Counted from the stretch's first letter, positions 50,066-58,634 are shown. The stretch: DNA of 64,000 bases from Flavobacterium coralii (GCF_019891545.1 NZ_JAHDIU010000001.1:310001-374000), one strand, 5' to 3'. Numbers and translations: made by a program. The notes: a model not told the origin generated them from the sequence alone.

Positions 50066-50398
50066 ATGAGTATATTTAATAAAAAAGAGAAGAAACTGAA
50101 AAAGGAACTTTATAAGCGCTACCTTACAGATTATAAGGATATTTTAAAAGAGCTTTCTGAATTATATGATGATCTTAAAGAATCGTATGCTACCACAGAT
50201 TCTGTTGCAGAAGACTTTACAACTTTTGCCGAAAGCATTACCACTAAGCTAACCCCTGAGGAGGCTGAAAGGCTACAACAGTTTTCTATAGAACTTAAAA
50301 AAGTGGATAAGTGTGCCCGTGATGCGGTGAGGGATGTGCGCGATGTATTGCGTGCACATAAGAAAAGGCTGAAAGAGCTTCAGAATGAAATTAGATAG
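50066..50398 (+). CDS. Coiled-coil cytosolic protein of unknown function
   Basis: 110 residues, almost entirely helical and highly charged, with Lys, Glu and Asp (KKEKKLKKELYKRYLTDYKDILKEL) and a C-terminal KKVDKCARDAVRDVRDVLRAHKKRLKEL. A coiled coil of about 90 residues is likely. No export signal. The 173-base gap upstream contains no clear promoter. It converges with rplS across two terminators. I recognise no named family. Confidence 0.7.
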   Translation: MSIFNKKEKKLKKELYKRYLTDYKDILKELSELYDDLKESYATTDSVAEDFTTFAESITTKLTPEEAERLQQFSIELKKVDKCARDAVRDVRDVLRAHKKRLKELQNEIR

Positions 50399-50513
50399 CC
50401 CTGCCGCTTTTTGAAAGGCAACAGGGCATTTCACACCCCGAAACTAAAATGGATTTATTTCACGTTATCGTTTGTAATTTTTAGTGTTTCAAATGTAAAC
50501 AGTGATTGTAAGT

Positions 50514-50543
50514 AAAAAAATACCCATAAGTGGGTATTTTTTA
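50514..50543. terminator. Bidirectional terminator
   Basis: Stem TACCCA / TGGGTA with flanking A- and T-runs and a 4-base loop, in the convergent gap before rplS. Confidence 0.8.
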
Positions 50544-50554
50544 AAGTAGCTAAA

Positions 50555-50583
50555 CAAAAAAATCCCCGCATTGCGGGGATTTG
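50555..50583 (-). terminator. Terminator of rplS
   Basis: Stem AAATCCCCGC / GCGGGGATTT, with the T-run on the minus strand. Confidence 0.88.
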
Positions 50584-50605
50584 ATATAATGTACAGAAGA
50601 GTAAA

Positions 50606-50956
50606 TTATCTCCTTCTTTCTTTGATCTTGGCTTTTTTACCGGTAAGATCCCTGAAGTAGAAGATACGTGCCCTGCGCACTTTACCTCTCTGGTTAAGTT
50701 CAATTTTTTGTAAAGCAGGCATGTTGATAGGGAAGATACGCTCTACACCTACAGAACCTGACATTTTACGGATGGTGAAGGTTTGCGTCATACCAGTACC
50801 TCTTTTCTGGATAACAACACCTTTAAAGAACTGAGTCCTTGTTTTTTCACCTTCTTTAATTTCGTAGTACACAGTAATTGTGTCACCTGAATTAAACTCA
50901 GGAAAATCTTTTTTTGCTACAAATTCTTCTTGTACGAATTTTACTAAATCAGACAT
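50606..50956 (-). CDS. rplS: 50S ribosomal protein L19
   Basis: 116 residues, the normal L19 length. Typical blocks are FNSGDTITVYYEIKEGEKTRTQFFKGVVIQ, TGMTQTFTIRKMSGSVGVERIFPIN, and the C-terminal GKVRRARIFYFRDLTGKKAKIKERRR. L19 sits at the 30S-50S interface. It is in the same direction as trmD, as in many bacteria, but the 224-base spacer carries a repeat tract rather than the usual close spacing. The minus strand ahead of the start carries no clear -7 box, so rplS may depend on trmD read-through. Confidence 0.97.
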   Translation of the reverse strand: MSDLVKFVQEEFVAKKDFPEFNSGDTITVYYEIKEGEKTRTQFFKGVVIQKRGTGMTQTFTIRKMSGSVGVERIFPINMPALQKIELNQRGKVRRARIFYFRDLTGKKAKIKERRR

Positions 50957-51063
50957 GATTTCTAAAAATTAATAGTTTGAATCAGAGCAACATACACGCA
51001 TTTCGTCAGAGGTTGGTCCGAAGTGGGTGCAAATGTACTAAAAATTTCTTTCGGGCAAAATTT

Positions 51064-51180
51064 TTTTAGAAGAAAGTGAGGAGTAAAAAGGCAAGAGGCA
51101 ATAGTAAAAAATTCACTATTTCGGTCTTTTACCACAGTTTTTTTAATTTTGGCTTTTCGCTTTTGCCTATTGCCTACTGC
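51064..51180 (-). repeat. Degenerate word repeat behind trmD forming an imperfect inverted repeat
   Basis: On the minus strand, directly after the trmD stop, the words AGGCAGTAGGCAATAGGCAAAA (complement of 51161-51182) follow. At the other end, 51078-51104 holds GAGGAGTAAAAAGGCAAGAGGCAATAG on the plus strand. The two ends are imperfect reverse complements, with a central hairpin-poor spacer. The word GGCAATAG is shared with the tract at 6715-6812. Confidence 0.75.
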
Positions 51181-51855
51181 CTACTCCAGCAAATCCGGCC
51201 TTCTGTTTTTGGTATGCTCCAGTGCCATGTCTTCTCGCCATTTATCTATATTAGCAGAATGCCCGCTAAGTAATACATCCGGCACTTTCCAGCCTTTATA
51301 TTCGGCAGGGCGGGTATATACCGGCGGCGCCAGCAGGTTATCCTGAAAACTGTCGGTAAGCGCAGAGGTCTCATTACTTAATACGCCAGGTATAAGCCTT
51401 ATAATAGCGTCTGAAAGCACCGCCGCGGCTAGCTCGCCACCCGATAGTACATAATCACCTATTGATATTTCACGGGTAATAAAGTGATCGCGCACGCGTT
51501 GGTCAACACCTTTGTAATGCCCGCACAATATTATTATATTTTGTAATAAAGACATTTGGTTAGCTATGCCCTGGTTAAGGGTTTCGCCATCAGGCGTCAT
51601 GTAAATAACCTCGTCATAGTCACGCTCGCTTTTCAGTTTACTGATGCAGGCATCTATGGGTTCTATACTCATTACCATACCTGCGCCACCGCCAAACTGG
51701 TAATCATCTACATTTTTATGTTTATTGGTACTGTAGTCCCTAAGGTTATGCAAGTGTACTTCTACAAGCCCTTTATCAATCGCACGTTTTAAGATAGAGG
51801 CTTCAAACGGGCTTCTTAAAAGCTCGGGCAGTACAGTAATTATGTCGATTCGCAT
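51181..51855 (-). CDS. trmD: tRNA (guanine-N1-)-methyltransferase
   Basis: 224 residues, slightly shorter than E. coli TrmD. The SPOUT trefoil-knot SAM site is visible as [37 protein letters not shown], and the start [13 protein letters not shown] and [29 protein letters not shown] are family blocks. It methylates N1 of G37 in tRNAs reading CNN codons, preventing frameshifting. The gene is followed by a repeat tract and then rplS. The stop codon (51183-51181) is the first base triplet of the repeat region. Confidence 0.97.
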   Translation of the reverse strand: MRIDIITVLPELLRSPFEASILKRAIDKGLVEVHLHNLRDYSTNKHKNVDDYQFGGGAGMVMSIEPIDACISKLKSERDYDEVIYMTPDGETLNQGIANQMSLLQNIIILCGHYKGVDQRVRDHFITREISIGDYVLSGGELAAAVLSDAIIRLIPGVLSNETSALTDSFQDNLLAPPVYTRPAEYKGWKVPDVLLSGHSANIDKWREDMALEHTKNRRPDLLE

Positions 51856-51949
51856 TGTTTAATATTTAAGCCTTCAGCGGTAAGCTTTTAGCTATTAGAT
51901 AATAAATAACATTGGATATGTGTGTAGCGTGGCTGAAAATTGACAGCTA

Positions 51950-52429
51950 CTACACCCCAAACTGTCTTAAATGGTGGTCAAGGTGTTTCCATTGCAGATA
52001 ATCCCATTCCTGCATTGTCATTTCACCAAAAAAGGGATGCTTGGTATTTTTAATGGAAGCATGGCCTTCTTCAGCAAATTTTTTTACAAGTAGTATAAGT
52101 TCTGCTTTAGCTTTTTCAAAATCAGGCTCATGGGTAATTTTGAACTGCTTTACTGTTGGCAGGTCACGTGCAAAAGGCTGCGGCTCGGATAGCTTTTTCT
52201 TCATCATCTTACCGAACAAAAAACTCATCAGGTTAGGCTTAAGGTTAAGCTGACCGTATGATACTTTTATGGGCTGCTGGCAGTGCTCCAGCATCTGGCT
52301 TACTGTCATTTTGCCCCACTGCGAAAGTGTAATTGGAGTCAGTTTTTCAACACGTTCTATCAACAACCTGTTCCCGTCTTTATCAAACACGCTTTGCATA
52401 TACTCAAATTTTGTGGTAAAAGTACTCAT
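51950..52429 (-). CDS. DUF1569 (DinB-like) protein
   Basis: 159 residues. The DinB-like four-helix pattern is suggested by KMTVSQMLEHCQQPIKVSYGQL with a conserved histidine, and by the C-terminal MQEWDYLQWKHLDHHLRQFGV with the HLxHHxxQF motif typical of DUF1569. Metal binding through three histidines is possible. Role unknown; the family is related to thiol-dependent DinB/YfiT proteins. It is monocistronic and divergent from the PPIase gene by 98 bases. Confidence 0.85.
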   Translation of the reverse strand: MSTFTTKFEYMQSVFDKDGNRLLIERVEKLTPITLSQWGKMTVSQMLEHCQQPIKVSYGQLNLKPNLMSFLFGKMMKKKLSEPQPFARDLPTVKQFKITHEPDFEKAKAELILLVKKFAEEGHASIKNTKHPFFGEMTMQEWDYLQWKHLDHHLRQFGV

Positions 52430-52527
52430 TTATGATATTCAAATTTACACTTTTGTTATGATTTACCCGATGTGCAGGTAGGAATATTATTCGTAAATTT
52501 GCCGTTTACAAACAAAAATCACAACTG

Positions 52528-53460
52528 ATGGAAAACGGAATTTACGCAAAATTCAATACTTCAAAAGGCGCTATACTGGTAAAGCTTACACATGATAAAA
52601 CTCCCGGTACGGTGGGTAACTTTGTAGGCCTTGCAGAAGGTAATCTTGAAAATAACGAAAAACCGCAGGGTAAGCCCTATTATGACGGGCTTAAGTTTCA
52701 CCGTGTTATACCTGATTTTATGATACAGGGCGGTTGCCCGCAGGGCAGCGGTACAGGTGGCCCCGGTTACAACTTTGATGATGAATTTCACCCGGAGCTT
52801 AAACACAGTGGCCCCGGCGTACTGAGCATGGCAAATGCCGGCCCCGGTACTAATGGTTCGCAATTCTTCATTACGCATGTAGAAACGCCGTGGCTTGACA
52901 ACAAGCATACTGTTTTTGGCCATGTGGTAGAAGGGCAGGATGTAGTGGATAGCATCGCTCAGGGTGATAAAATAGAAAGCCTTGAAATTATCCGCGAAGG
53001 TGATGAGGCTAAGAACTGGAATGCCGTAGAGGCTTTCCGTACTTTTGAAGGTTCACGCGAAAAACGCCTTGCAGAAGCCAAAAAAAGGGCTGAAGAACAA
53101 CTTGATAAACTTGCTGCAGGTTTCGACAAAACCGAAAGCGGACTTAGATATAAAATAATTCAGAAAGGCGACGGTAAAAAAGCTGAAAAAGGCAAAAAAG
53201 TATCAGTACACTACAAAGGTGCGCTTGACAACGGACAGGTTTTTGACTCATCATACCAAAGAAAACAGCCGATCGAGTTTCAGCTTGGCGTTGGCCAAGT
53301 AATTACCGGATGGGACGAAGGTATTGCACTGCTTCAGGTGGGCGATAAAGCACGCTTTGTGATTCCTTCTCACCTTGGTTACGGTTCCCGTGGTGCAGGT
53401 GGCGTAATACCGCCGGATGCAACTCTTGTTTTTGACGTGGAATTAATGGATGTTAAATAA
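52528..53460 (+). CDS. Peptidyl-prolyl isomerase: cyclophilin-FKBP fusion
   Basis: 310 residues joining two different PPIase folds. Residues about 5-165 are a cyclophilin domain ([36 protein letters not shown]). Residues about 170-200 form a charged helical linker ([22 protein letters not shown]). Residues about 205-310 are an FKBP domain ([50 protein letters not shown], and a [15 protein letters not shown] end). It has no export signal, so it should assist folding in the cytosol. TAAATTTG (52494-52501) is a likely -7 element. A clear terminator follows. Confidence 0.93.
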   Translation: MENGIYAKFNTSKGAILVKLTHDKTPGTVGNFVGLAEGNLENNEKPQGKPYYDGLKFHRVIPDFMIQGGCPQGSGTGGPGYNFDDEFHPELKHSGPGVLSMANAGPGTNGSQFFITHVETPWLDNKHTVFGHVVEGQDVVDSIAQGDKIESLEIIREGDEAKNWNAVEAFRTFEGSREKRLAEAKKRAEEQLDKLAAGFDKTESGLRYKIIQKGDGKKAEKGKKVSVHYKGALDNGQVFDSSYQRKQPIEFQLGVGQVITGWDEGIALLQVGDKARFVIPSHLGYGSRGAGGVIPPDATLVFDVELMDVK

Positions 53461-53479
53461 TCCTGCAAAAATAAATACT

Positions 53480-53509
53480 AAAGCCGCCTTACTTACAGGC
53501 GGCTTTTTT
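53480..53509 (+). terminator. Terminator behind the cyclophilin-FKBP gene
   Basis: Stem AAAGCCGCCT / AGGCGGCTTT with a 7-base loop and T-run. Confidence 0.9.
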
Positions 53510-53565
53510 AATGGAATACTTTTTGAAAGAAGTTGTTATAGTAGTATTTTTACAGATATTTATTT

Positions 53566-54123
53566 ATGATGCGATATTTAGCCATACTATTTTTGCTGCT
53601 TTCTGTAAGTGTGCAGGCCCAGTTCGGGCAGATGCACTGCGGATATGATTTTACATCTTACGTAGTGTTGGATGTGCATGAAGCAGGCAAAACCGAAAAT
53701 ATAAAAAACCTGCGTATTACGGTTGTTGACAGCCTTGGGCGTGATGTTATCAATGCCAATAATGCCTACAGCTTTAAAAATGCCAATAAGCCGCTTGAGT
53801 TTTACCTTAATTACCGTATTGGTGATGATAACAAACGGCTGGCTGAAGGTGTAACAGCACAAAAAGAGCGTTGGTTTTTCCCGTTTGCGAAAGATAATTA
53901 TCTGCTGTCTGTTGCCAATACTTTTCCCGCCGACCGCTTTAGCATTAAAGTTGAAGATATAGATGGTGATGAGAATGGCGGCAGGTATAAAACCGTAACC
54001 ATACCTTTATACAGCTATAATATGTATGTGCTCTGCTCTAACGACAGCCAGCAGGCAGCGGTTAAATTCGGGCGTAAAATGAATAAGCCCATTGATATTG
54101 TCTTAGAAAGGGAAACCCCATAA
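53566..54123 (+). CDS. Exported protein of unknown function (185 aa)
   Basis: 185 residues with a signal peptide (MMRYLAILFLLLSVSVQAQ). The mature part is beta-rich, beginning MHCGYDFTSYVVLDVHEAG, with KIEDIDGDENGG-like acidic loops (VEDIDGDENGGRY). It may be a small periplasmic beta-sandwich. No family recognised. A degenerate repeat tract starts directly after its stop codon. It is monocistronic in appearance, lying 105 bases behind the PPIase. Confidence 0.7.
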   Translation: MMRYLAILFLLLSVSVQAQFGQMHCGYDFTSYVVLDVHEAGKTENIKNLRITVVDSLGRDVINANNAYSFKNANKPLEFYLNYRIGDDNKRLAEGVTAQKERWFFPFAKDNYLLSVANTFPADRFSIKVEDIDGDENGGRYKTVTIPLYSYNMYVLCSNDSQQAAVKFGRKMNKPIDIVLERETP

Positions 54124-54195
54124 TCCCAAAGGGAAATAATTTACCAAAATACCAATGTACTAATGTGTCAATCCACCAATCCATTGTATTTATAA
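54124..54195 (+). repeat. Word-repeat intergenic tract (CCAAT / AATGTACTAATG type)
   Basis: Directly after a stop codon, the tract contains variants of one word: ACCAATG, ACTAATG, GTCAATCC, ACCAATCC. It has no ORF and no stable hairpin. Placed like the purine-rich tracts behind ltaE, ybaB and trmD, but with a different word set. Confidence 0.6.
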
Positions 54196-54216
54196 TTGAC
54201 TAATTATCAAATTAAC

Positions 54217-54549
54217 ATGTTAACCTGGGAAGAATTTGAGAAAACAGAAATGCGGGTTGGGACAATTATTGAAGTTAATGATTTTCCCGAAGCGCGAAAG
54301 CCTGCATACCAGCTTACCATAGATTTTGGGGAAGCAATAGGCATACGCAAATCATCTGCGCAGATAACAAAACGCTACACAAAAGAAAACCTTACCGGCA
54401 GGCAGATAATAGCTGTTGTAAACTTTCCTAAAAAGCAAATTGGCAAATTCATGAGTGAATGCCTTGTCCTCGGGGCTGTAGGGCAGGAGGGCGATGTTGT
54501 ACTGCTATCGCCAGATTTTAAGGTAGAGAACGGCCTGCGTATAGCTTAA
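54217..54549 (+). CDS. csaA: tRNA-binding domain protein (CsaA-like chaperone)
   Basis: From ATG 54217 (MLTWEEFEKTEMRVG) the protein has 110 residues; an upstream TTG at 54196 extends into the repeat tract. The OB-fold tRNA-binding domain is clear: KTEMRVGTIIEVNDFPEARKPAYQLTIDFG, IGIRKSSAQITKRYTKENL and VVNFPKKQIGKFMSECLVLGAVG. CsaA is a dimeric chaperone that helps secretory protein export in Bacillus. The symbol is by family similarity. It ends in a convergent terminator with clpS. Confidence 0.88.
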   Translation: MLTWEEFEKTEMRVGTIIEVNDFPEARKPAYQLTIDFGEAIGIRKSSAQITKRYTKENLTGRQIIAVVNFPKKQIGKFMSECLVLGAVGQEGDVVLLSPDFKVENGLRIA

Positions 54550-54560
54550 TATAAAAGTAG

Positions 54561-54592
54561 AACTGCTCCAAAGAAAGAATTCTGGAGCAGTT
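54561..54592. terminator. Convergent terminator between csaA and clpS
   Basis: Stem AACTGCTCCA / TGGAGCAGTT with a 12-base loop, AT-rich on both sides. Confidence 0.78.
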
Positions 54593-54597
54593 ATTAA

Positions 54598-54873
54598 TTA
54601 TACAATCTCAGCGCTCAGGCCTGCTTCAAGCAATTGTGTGCATTGCGGCTCCAGCTCTTTATACTCTCCTGTCTTTACGGTGCATTTACCTTTATAGTGC
54701 ACAATTATAGAGCATTGTTCGGCCTGCTCAGGGGTGTGGTCGCACACTCTTATAAGAGTGTCAATTACGTGGTCAAAAGTATTTACATCATCATTATACA
54801 AAACAATTTCGTTGTTAGAAGCAAGGCCTTCTTCAAGCAGTACTTCTTCCGAAACTTTTTCAATAGTACTCAT
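54598..54873 (-). CDS. clpS: ClpS adaptor of the Clp protease (N-end rule)
   Basis: 91 residues from ATG 54873 (MSTIEKVSEEVLLEEG). The ClpS core is EIVLYNDDVNTFDHVIDTLIRVCDHTPEQAEQCSIIVHYKGKC, followed by KTGEYKELEPQCTQLLEAGLSAEI. It delivers N-degron substrates to ClpAP or ClpCP. A longer frame upstream is not conserved. It lies 26 bases behind prmA in the same direction, so the two are probably one operon. Confidence 0.94.
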   Translation of the reverse strand: MSTIEKVSEEVLLEEGLASNNEIVLYNDDVNTFDHVIDTLIRVCDHTPEQAEQCSIIVHYKGKCTVKTGEYKELEPQCTQLLEAGLSAEIV

Positions 54874-54899
54874 AACATTGGTAATTAATAATCTAACTG

Positions 54900-55733
54900 C
54901 TAATTTACATATTTTAGGGCAACCCAATTATTTTTTTTCAGCTTTTTTGCCAGTTTCAGGCCCTTTGCCGCACACGATTCATCTATAAAGGGGATGTCTT
55001 CTTCATAAAATCCGCTAAGGAAAAGCATACCGTCGGGGTTAAGGCAATCGGCATATTGCTGCATATCGTTCAGCAGTATGTTACGGTTGATATTGGCAAT
55101 AATAATATCATATTTTTTGCCTTCCAGCAAAGCTGCATCGCCTTCATAAACCGATATATGCTTGCAGTTATTACGCTCTGCATTTTCAATTGAGTTCAGG
55201 TAGCACCAGTTATCAATATCTATGGCATCAATGGGTTTTGCACCCTTCATCTCCGCTAAAATAGCAAGTATGGCAGTACCGCAGCCCATATCAAGTGTTT
55301 TTTTGCCTTCAACATCATTTTCCAGCAGGTGTTGCACCATCATAAATGTAGTTTCGTGGTGCCCGGTGCCAAAGCTCATTTTAGGCTCAATAACAATATC
55401 ATATTGTGCATCTTTCTTTTCATGAAAAGGAGCCCTAACATAGCAAACCCCATCAATATCAATGGGCTCAAAGTTTTTCTCCCATTCCTCATTCCAGTTT
55501 ACCTGGTCAATTTCTTCTTTGGTATAGGTAACCTTAAAATCATCCGACTTCAGTATCATAATATCATCAAGCAGGCTTTCATTCCAAAACTCCGACTGTA
55601 TGTAGGCAGATACACCATCTTCCGTTTCTATAAAACTTTCAAAAGGGGTTTCGCCCAGTTCGGCAATTAAAATTTCTGCCCCGAGTTCTTTCGGGTTTAT
55701 GGTAAAATGAAAACCTATATAGGAAACTGACAT
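54900..55733 (-). CDS. prmA: Ribosomal protein L11 methyltransferase
   Basis: 277 residues from ATG 55733 (MSVSYIGFHFTI). The class I SAM-methyltransferase core is LDMGCGTAILAILAEMKGA, and PrmA-specific blocks are KMSFGTGHHETTFMMVQHL, DIIIANINRNILL and the end KLAKKLKKNNWVALKYV. It trimethylates lysines and the N-terminus of ribosomal protein L11. The promoter (TTTG, 19 bases, TACTTTTG) lies on the minus strand close to the start, back to back with the porin promoter. clpS follows in the same unit. Confidence 0.94.
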   Translation of the reverse strand: MSVSYIGFHFTINPKELGAEILIAELGETPFESFIETEDGVSAYIQSEFWNESLLDDIMILKSDDFKVTYTKEEIDQVNWNEEWEKNFEPIDIDGVCYVRAPFHEKKDAQYDIVIEPKMSFGTGHHETTFMMVQHLLENDVEGKKTLDMGCGTAILAILAEMKGAKPIDAIDIDNWCYLNSIENAERNNCKHISVYEGDAALLEGKKYDIIIANINRNILLNDMQQYADCLNPDGMLFLSGFYEEDIPFIDESCAAKGLKLAKKLKKNNWVALKYVN

Positions 55734-55747
55734 AATTAAATTTTTCG

Positions 55748-55778
55748 CAAAAGTACTATTAACTACTCTTGGCTTCAA
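55748..55778 (-). promoter_or_regulatory. Promoter of prmA-clpS
   Basis: On the minus strand: TTTG (55778-55775), 19 bases, TACTTTTG (55755-55748), a full match to the Bacteroidetes consensus. Start codon 15 bases downstream. Confidence 0.72.
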
Positions 55779-55798
55779 AAAAATTAATGGTAAGTTTG
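55769..55798 (+). promoter_or_regulatory. Promoter of the porin gene
   Basis: TTG (55769-55771), 19 bases, TAAGTTTG (55791-55798). The -33 element lies three bases from the -33 element of the opposite prmA promoter, so both promoters share one small region. Confidence 0.7.
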
Positions 55799-55858
55799 CG
55801 AAAATTTAATCTTGGCGACATTTTCATGACCCGCCGCATTACAACACACAACACTAAA

Positions 55859-57079
55859 ATGAAAAAAATACTGCTGCTGTTTTTTTTATTCTCAACTCTT
55901 TCTTCTGTTGCACAGGTAACAATAGAGCGTACCAAAACCAACAACGACCTTAAGCTTTCGGCGTTGCCCTACTACAGCTATGGCCGGGGTCTTGGGCTTA
56001 CCTCACCCGACAGCCTTTTTCAGTTCAATATCCGTTTCCGTATGCAGAACAGGATGACCTACCTGCAGGAAGAAGATACAGAAGGGGCTATAGACGGGCA
56101 GATACGCCGCCTACGCCTGCGCTTTGACGGTTATGTTGGCGACCCTAAGTTTTTATATGCAATACAGCTTTCTTTTGCACCAGGCGATGTGGGCGAAGTG
56201 CAGGAAGGGGAAAATGTAAACATAATACGCGATGCTGTCTTGTTTTACAGGCCCAACAGGCACTGGAGCATTGGTTTCGGGCAGACAAAACTGCCGGGTA
56301 ACCGCCAGAGGGTAAACTCATCAGGAGCCTTACAGCTAACTGACAGGACTATTAACAACGCACGCTTTAATATAGACCGTGACTTTGGTTTCCAGGTGCA
56401 TAACTTAAATGAATCATTTGATAAGTTCTCTTATAACTTTAAGGCAGCCGTAAGTATGGGAGAGGGCAGGAACTCTACTGAAGATCCTGATAACGGATTG
56501 GCTTATACGGGTAAAGTAGAGATTTTTCCTTTGGGCGCTTTTACAAGAGATGGCTCTTATTTTGAAGGCGACCTTGTTAGGGAAGCCACCCCTAAACTTC
56601 TGTTTTCGGGGGCTTACCAGTTTAATAATAAGGGAAGGCGTACACAAGGACAGCTCGGTACAGAACTATACGATAAACGCGATATGCAGTCCATATTACT
56701 TGATGCCATGTTGAAATACAGCGGCTGGTCTTTCCAGACAGCCTATATGCAGCGTATAGCAGATAACCCTGTTACGTTTAATCCTTTGGATGAATCAGAC
56801 GTGCAATATGTATTTACCGGGCATGGTTTTGATTATCAGCTTAGCTATATTTTTCCGTCAGATTATGAAATTATTGGCAGGTTTTCTACGCAGCGTGTTG
56901 AAGATGACATTCATTTTTACACCCCGCACACCAACCAGTACAGCCTCGGCTTAACAAAATACATCTGGGAGCACAGTTTTAAAATGCAGGGCGAATTTAC
57001 ACTTAATGACATGGAGTATTTTAACGGCTCTAACAGGCAGGACTGGTACATCCGTTTTCAGGTTGAAATAGGTATATAA
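55859..57079 (+). CDS. Phosphate-selective porin O/P-type outer-membrane protein
   Basis: 406 residues from ATG 55859 (MKKILLLFFLFSTLSSVAQ), which starts with a signal peptide; upstream in-frame ATGs add unsuited residues. The mature part is a beta-barrel of the OprP/OprO group: RMQNRMTYLQEE, RRLRLRFDGYVGDPKFLYAIQLSFAPGD, WSIGFGQTKLPGNRQRVNSSG, and the final strand ending DWYIRFQVEIGI. It should form a trimeric channel for phosphate or other anions. The spacing and direction suggest a monocistronic gene with a back-to-back promoter shared with prmA. Confidence 0.88.
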   Translation: MKKILLLFFLFSTLSSVAQVTIERTKTNNDLKLSALPYYSYGRGLGLTSPDSLFQFNIRFRMQNRMTYLQEEDTEGAIDGQIRRLRLRFDGYVGDPKFLYAIQLSFAPGDVGEVQEGENVNIIRDAVLFYRPNRHWSIGFGQTKLPGNRQRVNSSGALQLTDRTINNARFNIDRDFGFQVHNLNESFDKFSYNFKAAVSMGEGRNSTEDPDNGLAYTGKVEIFPLGAFTRDGSYFEGDLVREATPKLLFSGAYQFNNKGRRTQGQLGTELYDKRDMQSILLDAMLKYSGWSFQTAYMQRIADNPVTFNPLDESDVQYVFTGHGFDYQLSYIFPSDYEIIGRFSTQRVEDDIHFYTPHTNQYSLGLTKYIWEHSFKMQGEFTLNDMEYFNGSNRQDWYIRFQVEIGI

Positions 57080-57134
57080 CTACTTCTATATCGTTATAAT
57101 TGCTAAATTTGCAGTGTTATAATAACTTACAGGT

Positions 57135-58634
57135 ATGTTACAGGCAGAAAGCACAACCGTTACCGGCACATTAGAACAATATTTCAATAAATTCAGGCAA
57201 AACATTATTGGCATAGACCAGGAGTTTGACTCGCCTTATGGCAGAAAAAAAATTGTTTATACTGACTGGACTGCCAGTGGCAGGCTGTATCGCCCGATAG
57301 AAGAAAAGCTTATTAACGAATTTGGCCCATTTGTAGCCAACACCCATACCGAAACTACAGTATCGGGTACGGCAATGACAAATGCCTACCATGAGGCGCG
57401 ACATATCATTAAACGCCATGTTAACGCCGGGCCGGATGATATCCTGATTACAGACGGATCGGGCATGACAGGGGTAATCAATAAGTTTCAGCGCATACTT
57501 GGCCTTAAAGTCCCTGAAAACCTAAAGCCTTACACACAGGTTCCGGATGAGAAAAGGCCGGTTGTTTTTGTAACCCATATGGAGCACCACAGCAACCAGA
57601 CATCATGGCTGGAAACTATTGCCAAAGTGGTGGTAATACCTGCCTGCCCCGAAGGGCTTATATGCCTTGACAGCTTCGCGGAACTTTTAGAAAAGCACAA
57701 AGACCATACACTCAAAATAGCATCGGTAACAGCCTGCAGTAACGTTACCGGCATCAAAACTCCTTACCACCAGATAGCTAAAATGATGCATGGATACAAT
57801 GGTGTCTGTTTTGTAGATTTTGCCTGTTCTGCCCCTTATGTTGCGATAGATATGCATCCGGGTTGCGATGAAGACTCAGCACTTGATGCCGTATTCTTTT
57901 CACCACATAAATTTTTAGGAGGCCCGGGTACATCGGGTGTGCTCATCTTTAATAAGAAGCTGTATAAAAATATGGTACCCGACCATCCCGGTGGCGGTAC
58001 CGTTAGCTGGACAAACCCGTGGGGAGAGCATAAATACCTTGATAATATTGAGGAACGCGAAGATGGAGGTACTCCCGGATTTTTACAGGTTATAAAAACT
58101 GCGCTTGCCATTAAGCTTAAAGAGCAGATGGGGGTACAGAATATTTTACAGCGCGAACAGGAAATTGTTGATTATGTTTTTGATGAACTGGGCAGCGTGC
58201 AGAATATAAATATACTGGCACCACAGCACCGCAACAGGCTTGGGGTAATATCATTTTTTATAGACAGCCTGCACTTTAACCTTGGGGTAAAGATACTTAA
58301 CGACAGGTTTGGCATACAATCGCGAGGAGGGTGCAGTTGTGCCGGTACTTATGGGCATTACCTTTTGCATGTAGATGAAGAAAAATCGAACTACCTGACC
58401 AATAAAATTACAGAAGGCGATTTAATACAAAAGCCGGGATGGATACGTATGTCTATACACCCTACCACAACAGATGCCGAGATAAGGTACGTATGCGAAA
58501 GTATTAAGGAACTCGCGAAAAATCATGAGGAATGGGGTAATGATTATCATTACAACAGAGCCACCAATGAGTTTATCCATAAGAATGACACCCATCCGGC
58601 AACAGCAAATATAAAAGACTGGTTTAGTTTATAG
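57135..58634 (+). CDS. Class V aminotransferase-fold PLP enzyme, cysteine desulfurase-like
   Basis: 499 residues. The PLP lysine lies in FFSPHKFLGGPGTSGVL, and the phosphate-binding part in TDGSGMTGVIN. A cysteine loop GIQSRGGCSCAGTYGHYLL near residue 395 stands where desulfurases and isopenicillin epimerase-like proteins differ. The start QNIIGIDQEFDSPYGRKKIVYTDWTASGRLYRPIEEKL is a distinct family. The protein is longer than SufS (about 410). Its substrate cannot be read; sulfur transfer or kynureninase-like chemistry are possibilities. It is convergent with, and overlaps by 11 bases, the acyltransferase gene. Confidence 0.85.
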   Translation: MLQAESTTVTGTLEQYFNKFRQNIIGIDQEFDSPYGRKKIVYTDWTASGRLYRPIEEKLINEFGPFVANTHTETTVSGTAMTNAYHEARHIIKRHVNAGPDDILITDGSGMTGVINKFQRILGLKVPENLKPYTQVPDEKRPVVFVTHMEHHSNQTSWLETIAKVVVIPACPEGLICLDSFAELLEKHKDHTLKIASVTACSNVTGIKTPYHQIAKMMHGYNGVCFVDFACSAPYVAIDMHPGCDEDSALDAVFFSPHKFLGGPGTSGVLIFNKKLYKNMVPDHPGGGTVSWTNPWGEHKYLDNIEEREDGGTPGFLQVIKTALAIKLKEQMGVQNILQREQEIVDYVFDELGSVQNINILAPQHRNRLGVISFFIDSLHFNLGVKILNDRFGIQSRGGCSCAGTYGHYLLHVDEEKSNYLTNKITEGDLIQKPGWIRMSIHPTTTDAEIRYVCESIKELAKNHEEWGNDYHYNRATNEFIHKNDTHPATANIKDWFSL

